Shown here: piece after piece, positions 44,860-55,620 of the stretch | How positions within the stretch are numbered: the stretch's first letter is position 1 | Layout of the letters: every line of letters begins with the position of its first letter | Translations under genes and position numbers: made by a program | Notes under the pieces: model-generated | The model's input: only the letters and a program-made list of their open reading frames with translations | Told to the model about the DNA's origin: nothing | Database searches by the model: none | Assembly: GCA_017311185.1 (NCBI GenBank) | Contig: JAESUZ010002873.1 | Location: 186,001-250,000, forward strand | Source: Proteles cristata cristata | Lineage: Eukaryota; Chordata; Mammalia; Carnivora; Hyaenidae | Length of the DNA stretch: 64,000 nt | Direction: 5' to 3'

Positions 44860-46160
44860 CGCTCAAACCCTCAAATGTAACTTCAGAGATTGTTTCTCCT
44901 CTTTCTCTTATAAAAAGAGGTGGTGCCTATAGAAGGTGCCTGAATAGGCTTTAGAAAACTGTTCAACAAAAGGGAGGCAGCGCAGTATAGATGAGACCTG
45001 GCTGGTCGTTCCCCCTCGGTGTTATAAAATAAGTGCCCCCTCCATTTTGGGCTTTGGTTCCTTGACTGTCAAATGAGGGGCTGGAGAAACGTCTAGGAAG
45101 ACCTCTGGCTCTCTGAGGCAAACACTTCACAATTACATTAATGGTGGGAAAACAGAAACAATCCAACTAGTCTTAGACCCATCTACCCGATTCATGATTA
45201 GAGCCCTACCTCCCTCATCCATGAGCTCTGGAAACAGGCACCATCTAACCCTTGCACCCCGCCCCCCCGCCCTCCTCACGTGACCCAGTGCAGCGGAACA
45301 ATAACGCTCTTGTCACCACTCTCCCTCTGTTTGGTAACTTCTCTAGAAGATAAAGGGAGCGTGACCAAAGCTAAAGGTATGGTGGCATCAAGCCAGAGGA
45401 GGCCAAAGCCTGATCACAGAAAAGATTGAAATGGAGTGGAGAAGTGACTGGAGTGAGTGAGGCCCGCCCCTCGGGCACAGAATTTGAATGGATAACAAAA
45501 CCCCAGGAGTCAGGGAAAGTACTCTTTGAATGCAATATTGCTGAACTATCAATATTCATGTAAAAGAACATCATGAACAAAATGTCAAAATGCTAACTGA
45601 ATATAGAATCCGACCTTGCAAGACTGACCATCGTTTACCTCTCGTTATGGCCGTCTTGAAACCTGGCCCAGCCCACACTGGGATAAACTGTCATAGACGT
45701 GAGTCGGTATTCAGGAAGCACGCTTTCTTTGGGTATTTGGACAAAAGATGATTTTCTTTCATCTGTGCTGGAAATTATATTTTGTTTTAGTGTGCTTACT
45801 GCAACGAGATGCAAAGCATATATCTCTTACATATATTTACTATATGCACACATACACACAATCATAGGCTCTTTGAAATAAGATTATACAAGTCAGCTGT
45901 CCACTTGAACTTCTGACAGTGAGCTTTTGGTTGCTGTTACCTGAACTTTAAAAAAAAAAATTTGGAGGTAAATCTGTCCACTTTTGTTTTCTCCATTCCA
46001 TAATCTATGCTAGAGTTTTGGACCCAAACTCTCGGCGGCGAATTTTCTGTAACAGTGCTGTAGTCTATGTGAAATCGCTTCCAATAGAAAGTGGGAATGT
46101 ACCATTAGGAACTCTGGATACTGAATTGTACTTTTTTCCTAGTTTTTTTTTTTTTTTTAA
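44860..46160. other. Gene-free stretch
   Basis: No gene or clear repeat. A C-rich GCCCCCCCGCCC run with a CACGTGACC E-box lies at 45,260-45,285. A pure T-run lies at 46,143-46,158. Confidence 0.45.
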
Positions 46161-46164
46161 CAAT

Positions 46165-47035
46165 ATTGCCTACCACTGATTTATAATAGCTTTATTGAGA
46201 CCTAGTGGACATACCACAGAATTCACCCATTTAAAGTCTAGATTTCAGTGTTTTTAAGCATGTTACCAAATCATGAAACAATCATCATGATTTAATTTTA
46301 GGACATTTCCATCATCCTCAAAACAAACCTTTTACCTATAAGCAGTCATTCCCCATCTCCCTTTCTACCGAGGCCCTAGCAAGCCCTAGTTTACTTGTAA
46401 CTCCAATGTTTGCCTGCGCTGGAAATTTCATATAAATGGAATCATATAATATGCAGTCTTTTCTGATTGGCATCTTTTACTTAGCATAATGTTTTCAAGG
46501 TTCATCCATATGGATGCATGGATCAATACTCCATTCCTTTTTATGGCCAAATAATAATCCACAGTGTGCATGTACCACATTTTGATGATCCATTTATCAG
46601 CTGATGGGCGTTTAGATAGCTTCTATTTTTTTTTTCCTTTTGGCTATTAGGAGTAATGCTGTTGTAAAACCTTTGTGTACAAGCCATTTATTTATGTTTC
46701 GAGTTCTCTTGTGCATATACCGAGAACAGGGGCTGCTAGGCAATACAGTAGCTATACATTTCATTTTTTGAGGAGCTGCTAGACTATTTTCCGAAGGGGC
46801 CATAGAATTGTACAATTGCAGGAGCCAAGTAGAAGGGTTCTACTTTCTCCACCTCCTTGTCAACATTTATTTTTGTCTCTTTCTGATGCTAGCCATCCTG
46901 CTGGGTGTAAAGTGGTGTCTCCTTGTGGCTTGGATTTGCATTTCCATAACAACTAACCATGTTGAGTGTCTTTTCATGAGATTTGTTGGTCATTTGTTTA
47001 TCTTCCTTGGAGAAATGTCTATTCAGATACAGTTT
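46165..47035 (-). mobile_element. Ancient L1M 3' region
   Basis: Minus-strand L1M: AATAGCTTTATTGAGACCTA, TTAAGCATGTTACC, AAGCAGTCATTCCCCATCTC, CATAATGTTTTCAAGGTTCA, ATCAGCTGATGGGCGTTTAG, then 3' ORF2-proximal GTGTAAAGTGGTGTCTCCTT and CTTCCTTGGAGAAATGTCTA. Confidence 0.87.
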
Positions 47036-47039
47036 TTGA

Positions 47040-47390
47040 AAACACTTTTAAGTGTACAATTCAGGGGCGTTGAGTGTATTCACACTGTCGTGCAATAATC
47101 ACCACCCTCCTTCTCAGGAAAATTTTCATATCCTTCCAAACTGAAACTCTGTGTTCAATAAACAGTGACCCATTTCCCACGCCCCCAACCTTTGAAAATT
47201 CTAATTCCATATAATTTCTGTCTCTGTGGATTTGACTACTTTAGGTATCATGTAAGTGGAATCATACAGTCTTTGACCTTTTAAGACTGGTTTATTTCAT
47301 TTAGCACGAAGTCTTCAAGGCTCATCCATGTAGCAACACATGTCAGATACCCTTCTTCACACCCACTAATGCACTGCAGTCCAGACCTTT
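47040..47390 (-). mobile_element. Second L1M 3' UTR fragment
   Basis: GTGTACAATTCAGGGGCGTT, CACACTGTCGTGCAATAATC, CTCTGTGGATTTGACTACTT, ATTTCATTTAGCACGAAGTC repeat the 46.2-46.5 kb pattern in another L1M copy in the same orientation. Confidence 0.82.
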
Positions 47391-47399
47391 TCCTTAACA

Positions 47400-47450
47400 G
47401 CAGGGTTCCTCAGCTTTGGCACCATTGACATCTGGGGCTGGCTGATTATT
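47400..47450 (+). mobile_element. MER20-like hAT element, left part
   Basis: CAGGGTTCCTCAGCTTTGGC followed by CACCATTGACATCTGGGGCT is the start of a MER20-type nonautonomous hAT element. The remainder lies about 3.1 kb away at 50,547. Both sides share GGCTGGCTGATT / GGCTGGCTAATT, the expected target duplication of the intervening insertion. Confidence 0.65.
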
Positions 47451-47741
47451 TTGTTGTTGTTTTGTTTTGTTCTTTTTTCTAGGGAGTTGTTTGTTATATG
47501 TATATTTTTATTTTTATTTAGTTTTATAATTTTTTATTTTTTTATTTCAATTGCAGTATAGTTAACATACAGTATTCTATTAGTTTCAGGTGTACAATAT
47601 AGTCATTTGACCCTTCCATACTTCACCTAGCGCTCACCAGGACAAGTGTACTCCTTAATCCTTATCAGCTATTTCATCCATCCCCTGACTCACCTCCCCT
47701 CTGGTAACCCTCAGTGTGTTCCCTATAGTTAAGAGTCTGTT

Positions 47742-47896
47742 CTCTTGAATGCTGACAAAAACTGAGGACTGATGGATGTGGGGGGGAGGAGGGATGGACA
47801 TGGAGGAGGACACTTATGGGGATGAGCACTGGGTGTTATGTGGAAACTAATTTGACAATAAACTATTAGTAAAAAAAATAAATAAAAAAAATAAAA
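47742..47896 (+). mobile_element. Young 5'-truncated L1 3' end (insertion 1)
   Basis: Plus-strand L1 3' end from CTCTTGAATGCTGACAAAAA through GATGAGCACTGGGTGTTATG to AATAAACTATTAGT and an A-rich tail. AGAGTCTG precedes it (47,732) and follows it (47,897). Confidence 0.85.
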
Positions 47897-47904
47897 AGAG
47901 TCTG

Positions 47905-48475
47905 CTTTGCCAGTTTCACTATGATATGTCGTGCATATGTCTGAGGGGAGTTTTCTGTGCCTTTTGAATTTCAACATCTACTTCCTTCCCCAGGTTGGGG
48001 GAGTTCTCTGCTATAATTTGTTCCAGGACTCTTTCAGCACCTTTCCCTCTCTCTTCCTCTTCTGGGATTCCTATGATAGGGATATTTTTCCGTTTGATTG
48101 TATCGCTGAGCTCTGAAACTCTTCTTTCATGTTCCTGGATCCGTTTATCTCTCTCTTTCTCAGTTTCTTCTTTTTCATTAATTATGTCTTCTAAATCACT
48201 TATTCTCCTTTCTGCCTCTTCAATCCATGCATTGGACGCCTCCATTTTATTATGTATCTTATTTATCGCATTTTTAAATTCATCATAACTATTTTTAAGC
48301 TCCATAGTGTTTGTAGCCATAGTTTCTCTGATGTCCTCCATGCCGAGAACAAGCTGAGGGCAGATGGGGTGGGGGGAATGGAAAGGGGGTGATGGGCATG
48401 GAGGAGGGCACTTGTGGGGATGAGCACTGGCTGTTATATGGAAACCAACTTGATAATAAACTACTTAAAAAAAAA
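47905..48475 (+). mobile_element. Rearranged L1 (inverted ORF1 piece plus 3' end; insertion 2)
   Basis: Left segment (to about 48,341) is L1 ORF1 in antisense. The minus-strand frame of 140 codons reads MEDIRETMATNTMELKN, IEEAERRISDLEDI and IIGIPEEEERGKGAERVLEQ. Right segment (about 48,343-48,475) is an L1 3' end in plus sense (CGAGAACAAGCTGAGGGC ... GATAATAAACTAC plus A-tail). AGAGTCTG flanks the pair (47,897 and 48,476). The 5' inversion with a 3' A-tail fits twin priming, but the near-complete loss of ORF2 between the pieces is larger than usual. Confidence 0.8.
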
Positions 48476-48694
48476 AGAGTCTGTTTCTTGGTTTGTGTCT
48501 CTCTGTTTTGTTCCCTATGCTCATTTGCTTTGTTTCTTAAATTCCACATATGAGTGAAACCATATGGTATTTGTCTTTCTCTGACTTATTTTGCTTAGCA
48601 TAATACTTTCTAGCTCCATCCATGTCATGGCAAATGTTAAGATTTCATTCTTTTTTATGCCTGAATAGTATACCATTGTATATATCTTACATCT

Positions 48695-48818
48695 TCTTTT
48701 TAAACTAAAAAAAAAAAAAAAAAAATTTAGTAAGCTCTATACCCAAATGGGACTCGAACTCATGACTCTGTGATCAAGAGTTGCATGCTCTACTGACTGA
48801 ACCAGACAGGCGACCCTA
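48695..48818 (-). mobile_element. Old short SINE nested in L1
   Basis: AGTAAGCTCTATACCCAAAT, GGGACTCGAACTCATGACTC, TGACTGAACCAGACAGGCGA: the older CAN-SINE type, inverted. A long A-run (48,708-48,724) stands at its left edge where a T-run is expected for this orientation, which may reflect later tract expansion. Confidence 0.8.
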
Positions 48819-49420
48819 TCTATACCACACCTTCTTTATCCATTTATCAATCGATGGGCACTTGGGCTGCTTCCATAATTTGGCTATTATAAATAATGCT
48901 TCAATAAACATAGGGTGCATGTATTCCTTTGAAATTAGTGTTTTTGTATTTTGGCAGTCAACACCCGATAGTGTGATTTCTGGATCATATACTTTTAATT
49001 CTTTGAGGAACCTCCATACTCTTTTGTAGTTTTGATTTGCATTTCCCTGATGATGAGTGATACTGAGCATCTTTTCATGTGCTTGTTGGCCATCTGAATG
49101 TCTTCTTTGGAGAAATGTCTATTCATGTCTTCTGCCCATTTTTTAATTAGGTTATTTGTTTTTTGGGTGTTGAGTTCTATCAGTTGTTTATATATTTTTG
49201 ATTCTAACCCTTTATCAGATATGTCATCTGCAAATATCGTCTGGAAATATCTTCTCTCATTCAGCCTTTTTGTTGATTGTTTCCTTTGTTATGCAGACAT
49301 TTTTCCAGTTTTATTGGCATATAACATTATATAAGTTTAAGGTGGGTGACACAATGACTTGATTTACATATGTATTATGAAATAATCACCACAGTAAGTT
49401 GGGTTAACATCCATCATCTT

Positions 49421-49654
49421 GGGCCACCTGGCTGGCTCAGTCGATTAGGCATCCGACTCTTGATACCGGTTCAGGTCGTGATCTCTGGTTGTGGGATCAA
49501 GCTTTGCATTGAGACCTGTGTCGAGCCCTACATTGGGCCCCGTCCTGAGCCCCACAATGTGGAGCCTGCTTGGTAGTCTCTCTCTCTCCCTCCTTCTCTA
49601 ACCCTCCCCTGCTTGTTCACATGCTCTCTCTCTCAAAATAAACTTTAAAAAACC
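49421..49654 (+). mobile_element. CAN-SINE with rearranged linker
   Basis: Head GGGCCACCTGGCTGGCTCAG. The central part contains several similar blocks (CATTGAGACCTGTGTCGAG, CCTACATTGGGCCC, CCTGAGCCCCACAATG), suggesting internal duplication of the B-box/linker. TC-rich body, AAAATAAACTTT tail. Confidence 0.9.
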
Positions 49655-50084
49655 CGTCCTCTCACAAAGTTGCAGTATTTTTCCTTGTGATGAGAACGTT
49701 TAAGACTATTTTCTTAGCAACTTTTAAACATACAACATAGTATCATTAATACAATATAGTTTTAGTCAACATGCCATATATTGCATCCCCCAGAATTTAT
49801 TAATCTTATTATTTAAAGATTTTATTTTATTTTATTTTACTTTTTTAATATATATTTTTTTGCTGGCCACACGTCAATTTGTAAAATAAAAACTCTTGTT
49901 ATCTTGAATTTTAATATTCCTAGTTCTTTTGTCATAAAAGGGCACTCATGATCTAGCTAGCTCCTAAGGCGGTATTCTCTTAGAACTGGATTCATTCTCT
50001 CTGCCCTGTCAGGGGACAGGGGCACATGGGAAACCAGCTTGTTTGAGGTAATCATGCTCTTCCAGCATTCATGCCATAAAAATT

Positions 50085-50182
50085 TTATTTTTAAGTAATC
50101 TCTATACCCAACATGAGGCTCAAACTCACAAACCTGAGATCAAGAGTCACATGATCCACCAACCTAGCCAGCCAGGCACCCC
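50085..50182 (-). mobile_element. Old short SINE nested in L1M
   Basis: TTTTTAAGTAATCTCTATAC, CAAACTCACAAACCTGAGAT, CCTAGCCAGCCAGGCACCCC: older CAN-SINE, inverted. Confidence 0.88.
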
Positions 50183-50546
50183 TAACTTATTAATCTTATA
50201 ACTGAAAGTTTGTACCTTTTGACCACCTTCACTCAAGTTTCCCCACCCTCTTCTGACTCCCCATGCCCACCTCTGGCAACCACAAATCTGATCTCTGGGC
50301 CTATGGTTTTTGTTTTAGACTCCACATATAAATAAGATCACATAGCATTTGTCTTTCTCTGACATATTTCACTTAGCATAATGCCCTCAAGGTTGATCCA
50401 TGTTTCTACAAATGGCAAGATTTCCTTCTTTCTTATGGCTAAATAATATTCCATTGTGCATATGTGCCATGTTTTCTTTGTCTATATGTCAGTGGTCACT
50501 TAGGTTATTTCCATGTCTTGGCTATTGTAAATAATGCTGCAGTGAA

Positions 50547-50725
50547 TAGGCTGGCTAATTCTTGTTGTGGGTGCTGTCGTGTGCATTGTAGGATGTCTGG
50601 AAGTACCTCTGGCCTGTACCCTGCTGTATGCTAGTAGCATTTCCCCAACCTTGATGACCAAAAATCAGTGAAACTATTGTCAAAATCCCTGAAATGGAAA
50701 ATCAGCATAGGTAACAACCATTCCC
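50547..50725 (+). mobile_element. MER20-like hAT element, right part
   Basis: GGCTGGCTAATTCTTGTTGT, GTGTGCATTGTAGGATGTCT, CTGGCCTGTACCCTGCTGTA, GATGACCAAAAATCAG follow MER20 order and complete the part at 47,400. Confidence 0.68.
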
Positions 50726-51039
50726 TGAGAATTTAACAAAGTCGGGCTGAAAACAGGACTGGTCCTCAGGAAAATTGTAATTTGCAGTGGCTTGAATGCC
50801 AAAAGCCTCAAGACTTAAAGGATTGTTACTCTGAGCTGAAATTCCAGGTTCCGGATGGCCTTGAAGCATAGCAACCAGATATGCCCCTTTTCCCCTCAAA
50901 GTTCTCATTTCTCATCATTTTATTCCTCTGGTGATAATGATTTTTTAAACATATAAAAATGTATATTTCTATTATATGTCTAGTCCTCTTATTTTGATAC
51001 AGTCGTGAATTAGAAAAATGATCCCTTAATACAAGAGTG
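50726..51039. other. Gene-free stretch
   Basis: No gene or repeat recognised in these 314 bases. Confidence 0.4.
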
Positions 51040-51165
51040 CTGATTCTAAGGAGCACATGCACCCCAATGTTTATCACAGCACTATCGACAATAGCCAAAG
51101 TATGGAAAGAGCCCAAATGTCCATCTACTGATGATGGATAAAGAAGATGTGGTATATATGTATGT
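51040..51165 (+). mobile_element. L1 fragment (ORF2/3' UTR border)
   Basis: AGCACATGCACCCCAATGTT, TATCACAGCACTATCGACAA, CCATCTACTGATGATGGATA, AGATGTGGTATATATG is the conserved L1 block just before the 3' UTR, in plus sense. Confidence 0.85.
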
Positions 51166-51411
51166 TTCAAGGTCTTTTCCAAGCCCCAAGATGCTTTAAT
51201 CTCAGGTATGAAGGACCATTGTGGGGAGAGAGCACCTTATCAGGACCACTTTAAGGACATCATGCAGGTGATGAGTTCCCACTGGACCTTTTAATTGATC
51301 TTTTTTGATTACTTTCTATGCTCTGTTTGTCATGATGCCCAACCAGCCCTTCTACCCTCTTCTGAAATGCTCATTCTCTTCCTCAATTAGATAGATTATA
51401 GCACTTCCTTC

Positions 51412-51575
51412 TTTCATTCAAGTCATTCATGAGACATATAGGCACTGAGGGCCTACTGTGTGTCAGGCACTAGGCTAAATACTATTGATACAATGGTAAA
51501 AAAGGCAAACTTATTCTCAGACCTTATAAAACTGTTGTTTTATTGATGCAGTTGAGATAAATTGATAAACCCAAA
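51412..51575 (-). mobile_element. L2 3' end
   Basis: TTCATTCAAGTCATTCATGA, GGCCTACTGTGTGTCAGGCA, GATACAATGGTAAAAAAGGC, ACCTTATAAAACTGTTG: inverted L2 3' end. Confidence 0.6.
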
Positions 51576-52350
51576 TAATATAATTACCAAGTGAGTTAAG
51601 TACTTAAAAGAAGAAGAGCAGGGATTTTAAATAGAGAATAACAAGACAGGCTGGTAGGAAAACCAGAGCTAAGTTAGAATGAATAGGAACAGAGTGACAT
51701 CACCCTAAGCTTCTAGTACAGTAAGGCAGAAAAGAACTCAGATGAAAGACTCACTTCAGTAACACAATGGGAAGGGGACATGCTCAAGACAATCGAAAAA
51801 TTTTAAATCGTATTATAGAGAGATGCTCCCAGAGATTGGCCTGTTTCTGCAAAAAGAGTTATAGAAAGGCAGTATTTCTCCAAAAGATAAATTTATTTTT
51901 CAGAATTCAGACAACTATAGAAAGAGAAGACCAGGGAAATCTGACAGTATAGACTTCAAAAAAGAGGGGCATTTGACTATGTGGCATTTGGCAAGATAAT
52001 ATGTAATAAAGGACAAGTTCACCTGTGATACCAGTGGATTCAATTTAATAACTCCCTTTGGGAACAGTGTATATTAAAAAACCACAACAGAAAGCCAGAG
52101 CAGGTCCCATTTGTTGAACAGACCTCAGCAAATCCCAGGCCAATACATCAAGCCTTTCACATCCCTGGACCACGACCGCTAGCAAGCAGGTTGGCCTAGC
52201 CCATCGTAGTAAAGCAGGGCCAGGCTAAATACTATGCCTGAAACACCAGCAAATTTCCTGCCAAGAGAGTTCAGTTGTGGCCAGACCTTTCTCAACCCTG
52301 AGGAGGTTACCCATCTGAAGTTCTCCAGAACTTTACCCTGGGCGGATGGT
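51576..52350. other. Gene-free stretch
   Basis: No gene or repeat recognised. Confidence 0.45.
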
Positions 52351-52351
52351 T

Positions 52352-52533
52352 CTGGAAGTGTGGTCCCCAGGTCAGCAGCACCAGCATTAGCTGGAAAAAG
52401 TGTTAGAAATGAAAATTTTGGGGCCCTTTCCAAGATTTACTAAATTGGAAACTGCAAGTGGGGCTGGGCAATCGGTAGTCTAACAAGCCCTCCAGGTGAT
52501 TTTGATGTAGGGTCAAGTTTGAGAACCTCTGTT
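52352..52533 (-). mobile_element. MER5A-type hAT element
   Basis: GTGTGGTCCCCAGGTCAGCA, AAAGTGTTAGAAATGAAAAT, AACAAGCCCTCCAGGTGATT, AAGTTTGAGAACCTCTG cover the element almost end to end in inverted sense. Confidence 0.82.
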
Positions 52534-52577
52534 GTAGGTGGTTGCGATTGACCCCATCCCTGGAGTAGAGCTCCGAG

Positions 52578-52788
52578 GTTTTTATTAATGTTTATTTTAA
52601 TTTTGAGAGAGACACAGAACAAGAATGAGGAAGGGGCAGAGAGAGAGAGGGACATACAACATCCAAAGCAGGCTCCAGGCTCTGAGCTGTCAGCACAGAG
52701 CCCAATGCAGGGTTTGAACCCATGAACTATGAGATCATGACCTGAGCCGAAGTCGTCTGCTTAACCAACTGAGCCACCCAGGCACCCC
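52578..52788 (-). mobile_element. CAN-SINE
   Basis: Inverted copy ending CTGAGCCACCCAGGCACCCC, CpGs mostly decayed. TAGAGCTCCGA / TAGAGCTCTAA at the edges. Confidence 0.93.
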
Positions 52789-53044
52789 TAGAGCTCTAAG
52801 TCTTAAATGGCCAGTTAGAGCAAGCCTAGCACTCCTTAGAGGGAGCAGGATTCTCCTCATTTCCCTGAAAAGCCTTCATTTGGTACCTATGTCTAAAAGT
52901 TGAACCATAGCCTTAGGAAACATTTTTCCGGTAACATAGCCAGTTTCTAGTTAATTATCCCTAAGTAACACAGTTAGCAGATGCATCAACAAGAGATCAG
53001 GGGATATTAGCTTCTCAGGGTCAGAAGAGACCTCAAAGATCATG
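52789..53044. other. Gene-free stretch
   Basis: No gene or clear repeat recognised. 53,025-53,045 (GAGACCTCAAAGATCATG) resembles an old dispersed repeat I cannot assign. Confidence 0.4.
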
Positions 53045-53047
53045 TCA

Positions 53048-53215
53048 TGCAGTACTTCTTGAACTCTAAGGTGCATAAAATCACCTGGTAATCTTTTTAA
53101 AATTCAGACTCTGTTTCAGCAGATTGGGAATGAGACCTGTGATTCTGAGTTCCTTAAAAACTTCTAGGTGACACCAATGCTGCCTCTGTGTGGGACACGG
53201 CTTTGCACTGTTAGG
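53048..53215 (+). mobile_element. MER5A-type hAT element, first copy
   Basis: GTACTTCTTGAACTCTAAGG, AAAATCACCTGGTAATC, CTGTTTCAGCAGATTGG, CTTCTAGGTGACACCAATGC. Opposite orientation to the copy at 52,352. Confidence 0.7.
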
Positions 53216-53261
53216 CTACACTCCAAGCCCTACATGACACTCGAATCCCCCACCCAGTAAT

Positions 53262-53412
53262 TCCGAAATGTGGCTTTGCCTCAGAATCAGCCGAGGAACT
53301 TTAAAGCCCAGGCTTCTAATTTCTACCCCAAACCTGAATCAGACTATCTTGTACTGAAGACTCTATGTCTAGATGTTTTGAAAGTTCTCCAGGTGATGCT
53401 GGTATAGGCAGA
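53262..53412 (+). mobile_element. MER5A-type hAT element, second copy
   Basis: CTTTGCCTCAGAATCAGCCG, AACTTTAAAGCCCAGGC, CCTGAATCAGACTATC, GAAAGTTCTCCAGGTGATGC. Same orientation as the preceding copy, 46 bp away. Confidence 0.65.
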
Positions 53413-53796
53413 TTTTTAACTCTTTGATTTGGCATTTGTGACTTGCTGGCCCATATTATATGCCCACCCTGTCACAGGGTCTTGCAGACTCTCCCTAAGC
53501 CATTCTAGGGGAAAGGGGCAATACTCTTGAGAGGGTTGAATGCATTTGCATACAAGAACTAATAGCTCTTAAATATAGGTCTGGGCTCCATTTTGCATTA
53601 ATTTTTGTGTACGGTGTAAGGTAGGGGTCCAACTTCATTCATTTGTGTGTCAATTTTCAGGGTTTTTTAGCACTATTTGTTGAAAACACAGTCTTACCCA
53701 TTGAAAGGTCTTGGCCTTGTGGCCAAACAAAATTTGATCACATATCCAAAGGCTTATCCAAAGGGCTTATTCCTGGGTTTTGTTTGCTTGTTTGTT

Positions 53797-53889
53797 TGTT
53801 TTAGTAATCTCTACACCAAACTGGGGCTCGAATTCATGACTCAAGATCGAGAGTCACATGATCTACCAACTGAGCCAGCCAACGGCCCT
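53797..53889 (-). mobile_element. Old short SINE nested in L1
   Basis: GTTTTAGTAATCTCTACACC, GCTCGAATTCATGACTC, CCAACTGAGCCAGCCAACGG: older CAN-SINE, inverted, after a (TTTG)n run. Confidence 0.87.
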
Positions 53890-53975
53890 GGGCTGTCTAT
53901 TCTATTCCAGTGATCTGTATGTCTTTATGCCAGCACCATACTGTTGTCATTACCATAGCTTTATAGTTAGTTTTT

Positions 53976-54186
53976 TAAAAAAAATGTTTATGTTTATTTA
54001 TTTTTGAGAGACAGAGAATCAGAGCGTGAGCAGGAGAGGGGCAGAGAGAGAGAGAGATGCAGAATCCAAAACAGGCTCCAGGCTCTGAGCGGTCTGAGCC
54101 GAACACTGGGCCCGAACCCATGAACCGCGAGATCATGACCTGAGCTGAAGTCGGTCGCTCAACTGACTGAGCCACCCAGGTGCCCC
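53976..54186 (-). mobile_element. CAN-SINE nested in L1
   Basis: Inverted copy. The linker has lost bases (CTCTGAGCGGTCTGAGCCG). Duplication TATAGTTAGTTTTT / TAGAGTTAGTTTTT at 53,962 and 54,187, with one mismatch. Confidence 0.94.
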
Positions 54187-55325
54187 TAGAGTTAGTTTTT
54201 AATTTAGAAAGTGAGTCTTCCAACTTTATTTTTTTTTCAAGATTTTTTTTTTCTATTCAGGGTCCCTTGAGATTCCATATGAATTTTAGGATGGATTTTT
54301 TTCTGTTTTTGCGAAATATATTGTTGGGATTTTGATAGAGACTATATTGAATCTGTACATTGTTTTAGGTTATATGGACCTTTTAACAACATTAAGGCTT
54401 CCAATCCATGAATAGAATGTCTTTCCATTTATTTGTGTCTCCTATAATTTTTTCAGTAATATTTTTTAGTTTTCAGTGTAGAAGTCTTTTCTCTCCTTGG
54501 TTAAGTTTATTCCTATTTTATTCTTTTCAATGCAATTGTAAATAGAATTGTTTTCTTAATTTCCTTTTCAGATTGTTCATTGTATATAAATGCAACTGTG
54601 TTTTGTGTCCTGAAGCTTTGATTAATTCATTTATTAGTTCTAACAGATTTCGTGGTATCTTTAATGTTGCCCACATATAAGATCATGTCATCTGTAAGCA
54701 ACGATGATTCTACTTCCTTTACAATTTTGATGCCTTTTATTTATTTTTCTTTTCTAATTGTCCCAGTTAGAACTTCAAATACTATATCAAAAGAAGTGGC
54801 AAAAGGGGATATTCTTGTCTTGTTCCTGATCTTAGAGGAAAAGCTTTCGGTCTTTGACCATTGAATACGTTGTTAGGTGTGCGCTTTTCATATATGGCCT
54901 TTATTATGTAGAACCATGCATGCATCTTCAGCTCCATAATTTGTTTGGTTCTTTTTAATAATTTCACTTTGTTGCTATTCTGTTGTTCATATATCATTTT
55001 CCTGATTGACTTCAGTTTTTTGTCCATATTTTCTTCTAGCTCTGACCATATTTAAGTCAATTGATTTGAATTATTTCCATGAAGTCTGATGACTGTTTTC
55101 TCAGTGCCACTTTATTTTCTTCCCTTGAATTAATGGCGTTTTCTTGTTGTTGTTGTTGTTTTGGTATCCTTTATGATTTTTTTTATATTGGGCGTTTGGA
55201 AAAATAGCCACTTCCCAGTCTTTGCACATTGACTCTGTGCTGAAATCTTTTGCTATTTAGTTGGGTGTGTCCTGAGCCTTGGGATCAGCTCAAAAAGAAA
55301 GCTCAAGGTCTTCTCAGGTCTTTTC

Positions 55326-55553
55326 TTTCTTTTTTGTTTTTTTCATTTTTTTAATGTTTATTATTTTTGAGAGAGAGACCGAGACTGAGTGCAATTGGGA
55401 AGGAGCAGAAGGGAGAGGGACACAGAATCGGAAGCAGTCTCCAGGCTCAGAGCTGTCAGCGCACAACCCGATGCAGGGCTCAAACCCACAAACTGTGAAA
55501 TCATGACCTGAGCCGAAGTTGGACACTTAACTGACTGAGCCACCCAGGCGCCC
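55326..55553 (-). mobile_element. CAN-SINE with 16-bp TSD
   Basis: Inverted copy ending CTGAGCCACCCAGGCGCCC. Perfect duplication CTTCTCAGGTCTTTTC at 55,310 and 55,554. Confidence 0.95.
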
Positions 55554-55620
55554 CTTCTCAGGTCTTTTCCAAGCATACATCTTATGGGGTCTTGTCTAGG
55601 TTTTTTAAAAAAATTCTTCT

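Larger units (their letters stand above)
47455..49305 (-). mobile_element. L1 (3' UTR and ORF2 end) inserted in MER20, itself interrupted
   Basis: Minus-strand L1 3' UTR: T-rich tail, TTCAATTGCAGTATAGTTAA, CATACAGTATTCTATTAGTT, ACCTCCCCTCTGGTAACC, AGTTAAGAGTCTGTT, then (after the nested insertions) CTGTTTCTTGGTTTGTG, CACATATGAGTGAAACCATA, ATCCATTTATCAATCGATGG, GAGCATCTTTTCATGTGC, ACCCTTTATCAGATATGTCA. Carries two young L1 insertions (47,742-48,475) and a SINE (48,695-48,818). Confidence 0.85.
49305..50546 (-). mobile_element. Older L1M 3' UTR, split by two SINEs
   Basis: Minus-strand order: TTTTATTGGCATATAACATT, AAGGTGGGTGACACAATGAC, AATCACCACAGTAAGTTGGG, [SINE], CTTGTGATGAGAACGTTTAA, CATACAACATAGTATCATTA, [SINE], AACTGAAAGTTTGTACCTTT, CTCTGGCAACCACAAATC, AATGCCCTCAAGGTTGATCC, GTAAATAATGCTGCAGTGAA. 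Confidence 0.85.
53590..54925 (-). mobile_element. L1 ORF2 fragment split by two SINEs
   Basis: Minus-strand ORF2 sense, heavily stopped. Near 54,785-54,895 it translates with a recognisable RT block ([15 protein letters not shown], where the usual GCPL is changed). Left parts include GGTCCAACTTCATTCATTTG and TTGAAAACACAGTCTTACCC, typical of the ORF2 C-terminal region in antisense. SINEs lie at 53,797-53,889 and 53,976-54,186. Confidence 0.83.

Noticed and set aside
47919..48341. 140-codon minus-strand frame as a host gene
   Set aside because: It is L1 ORF1 sequence inside a rearranged L1 insertion.
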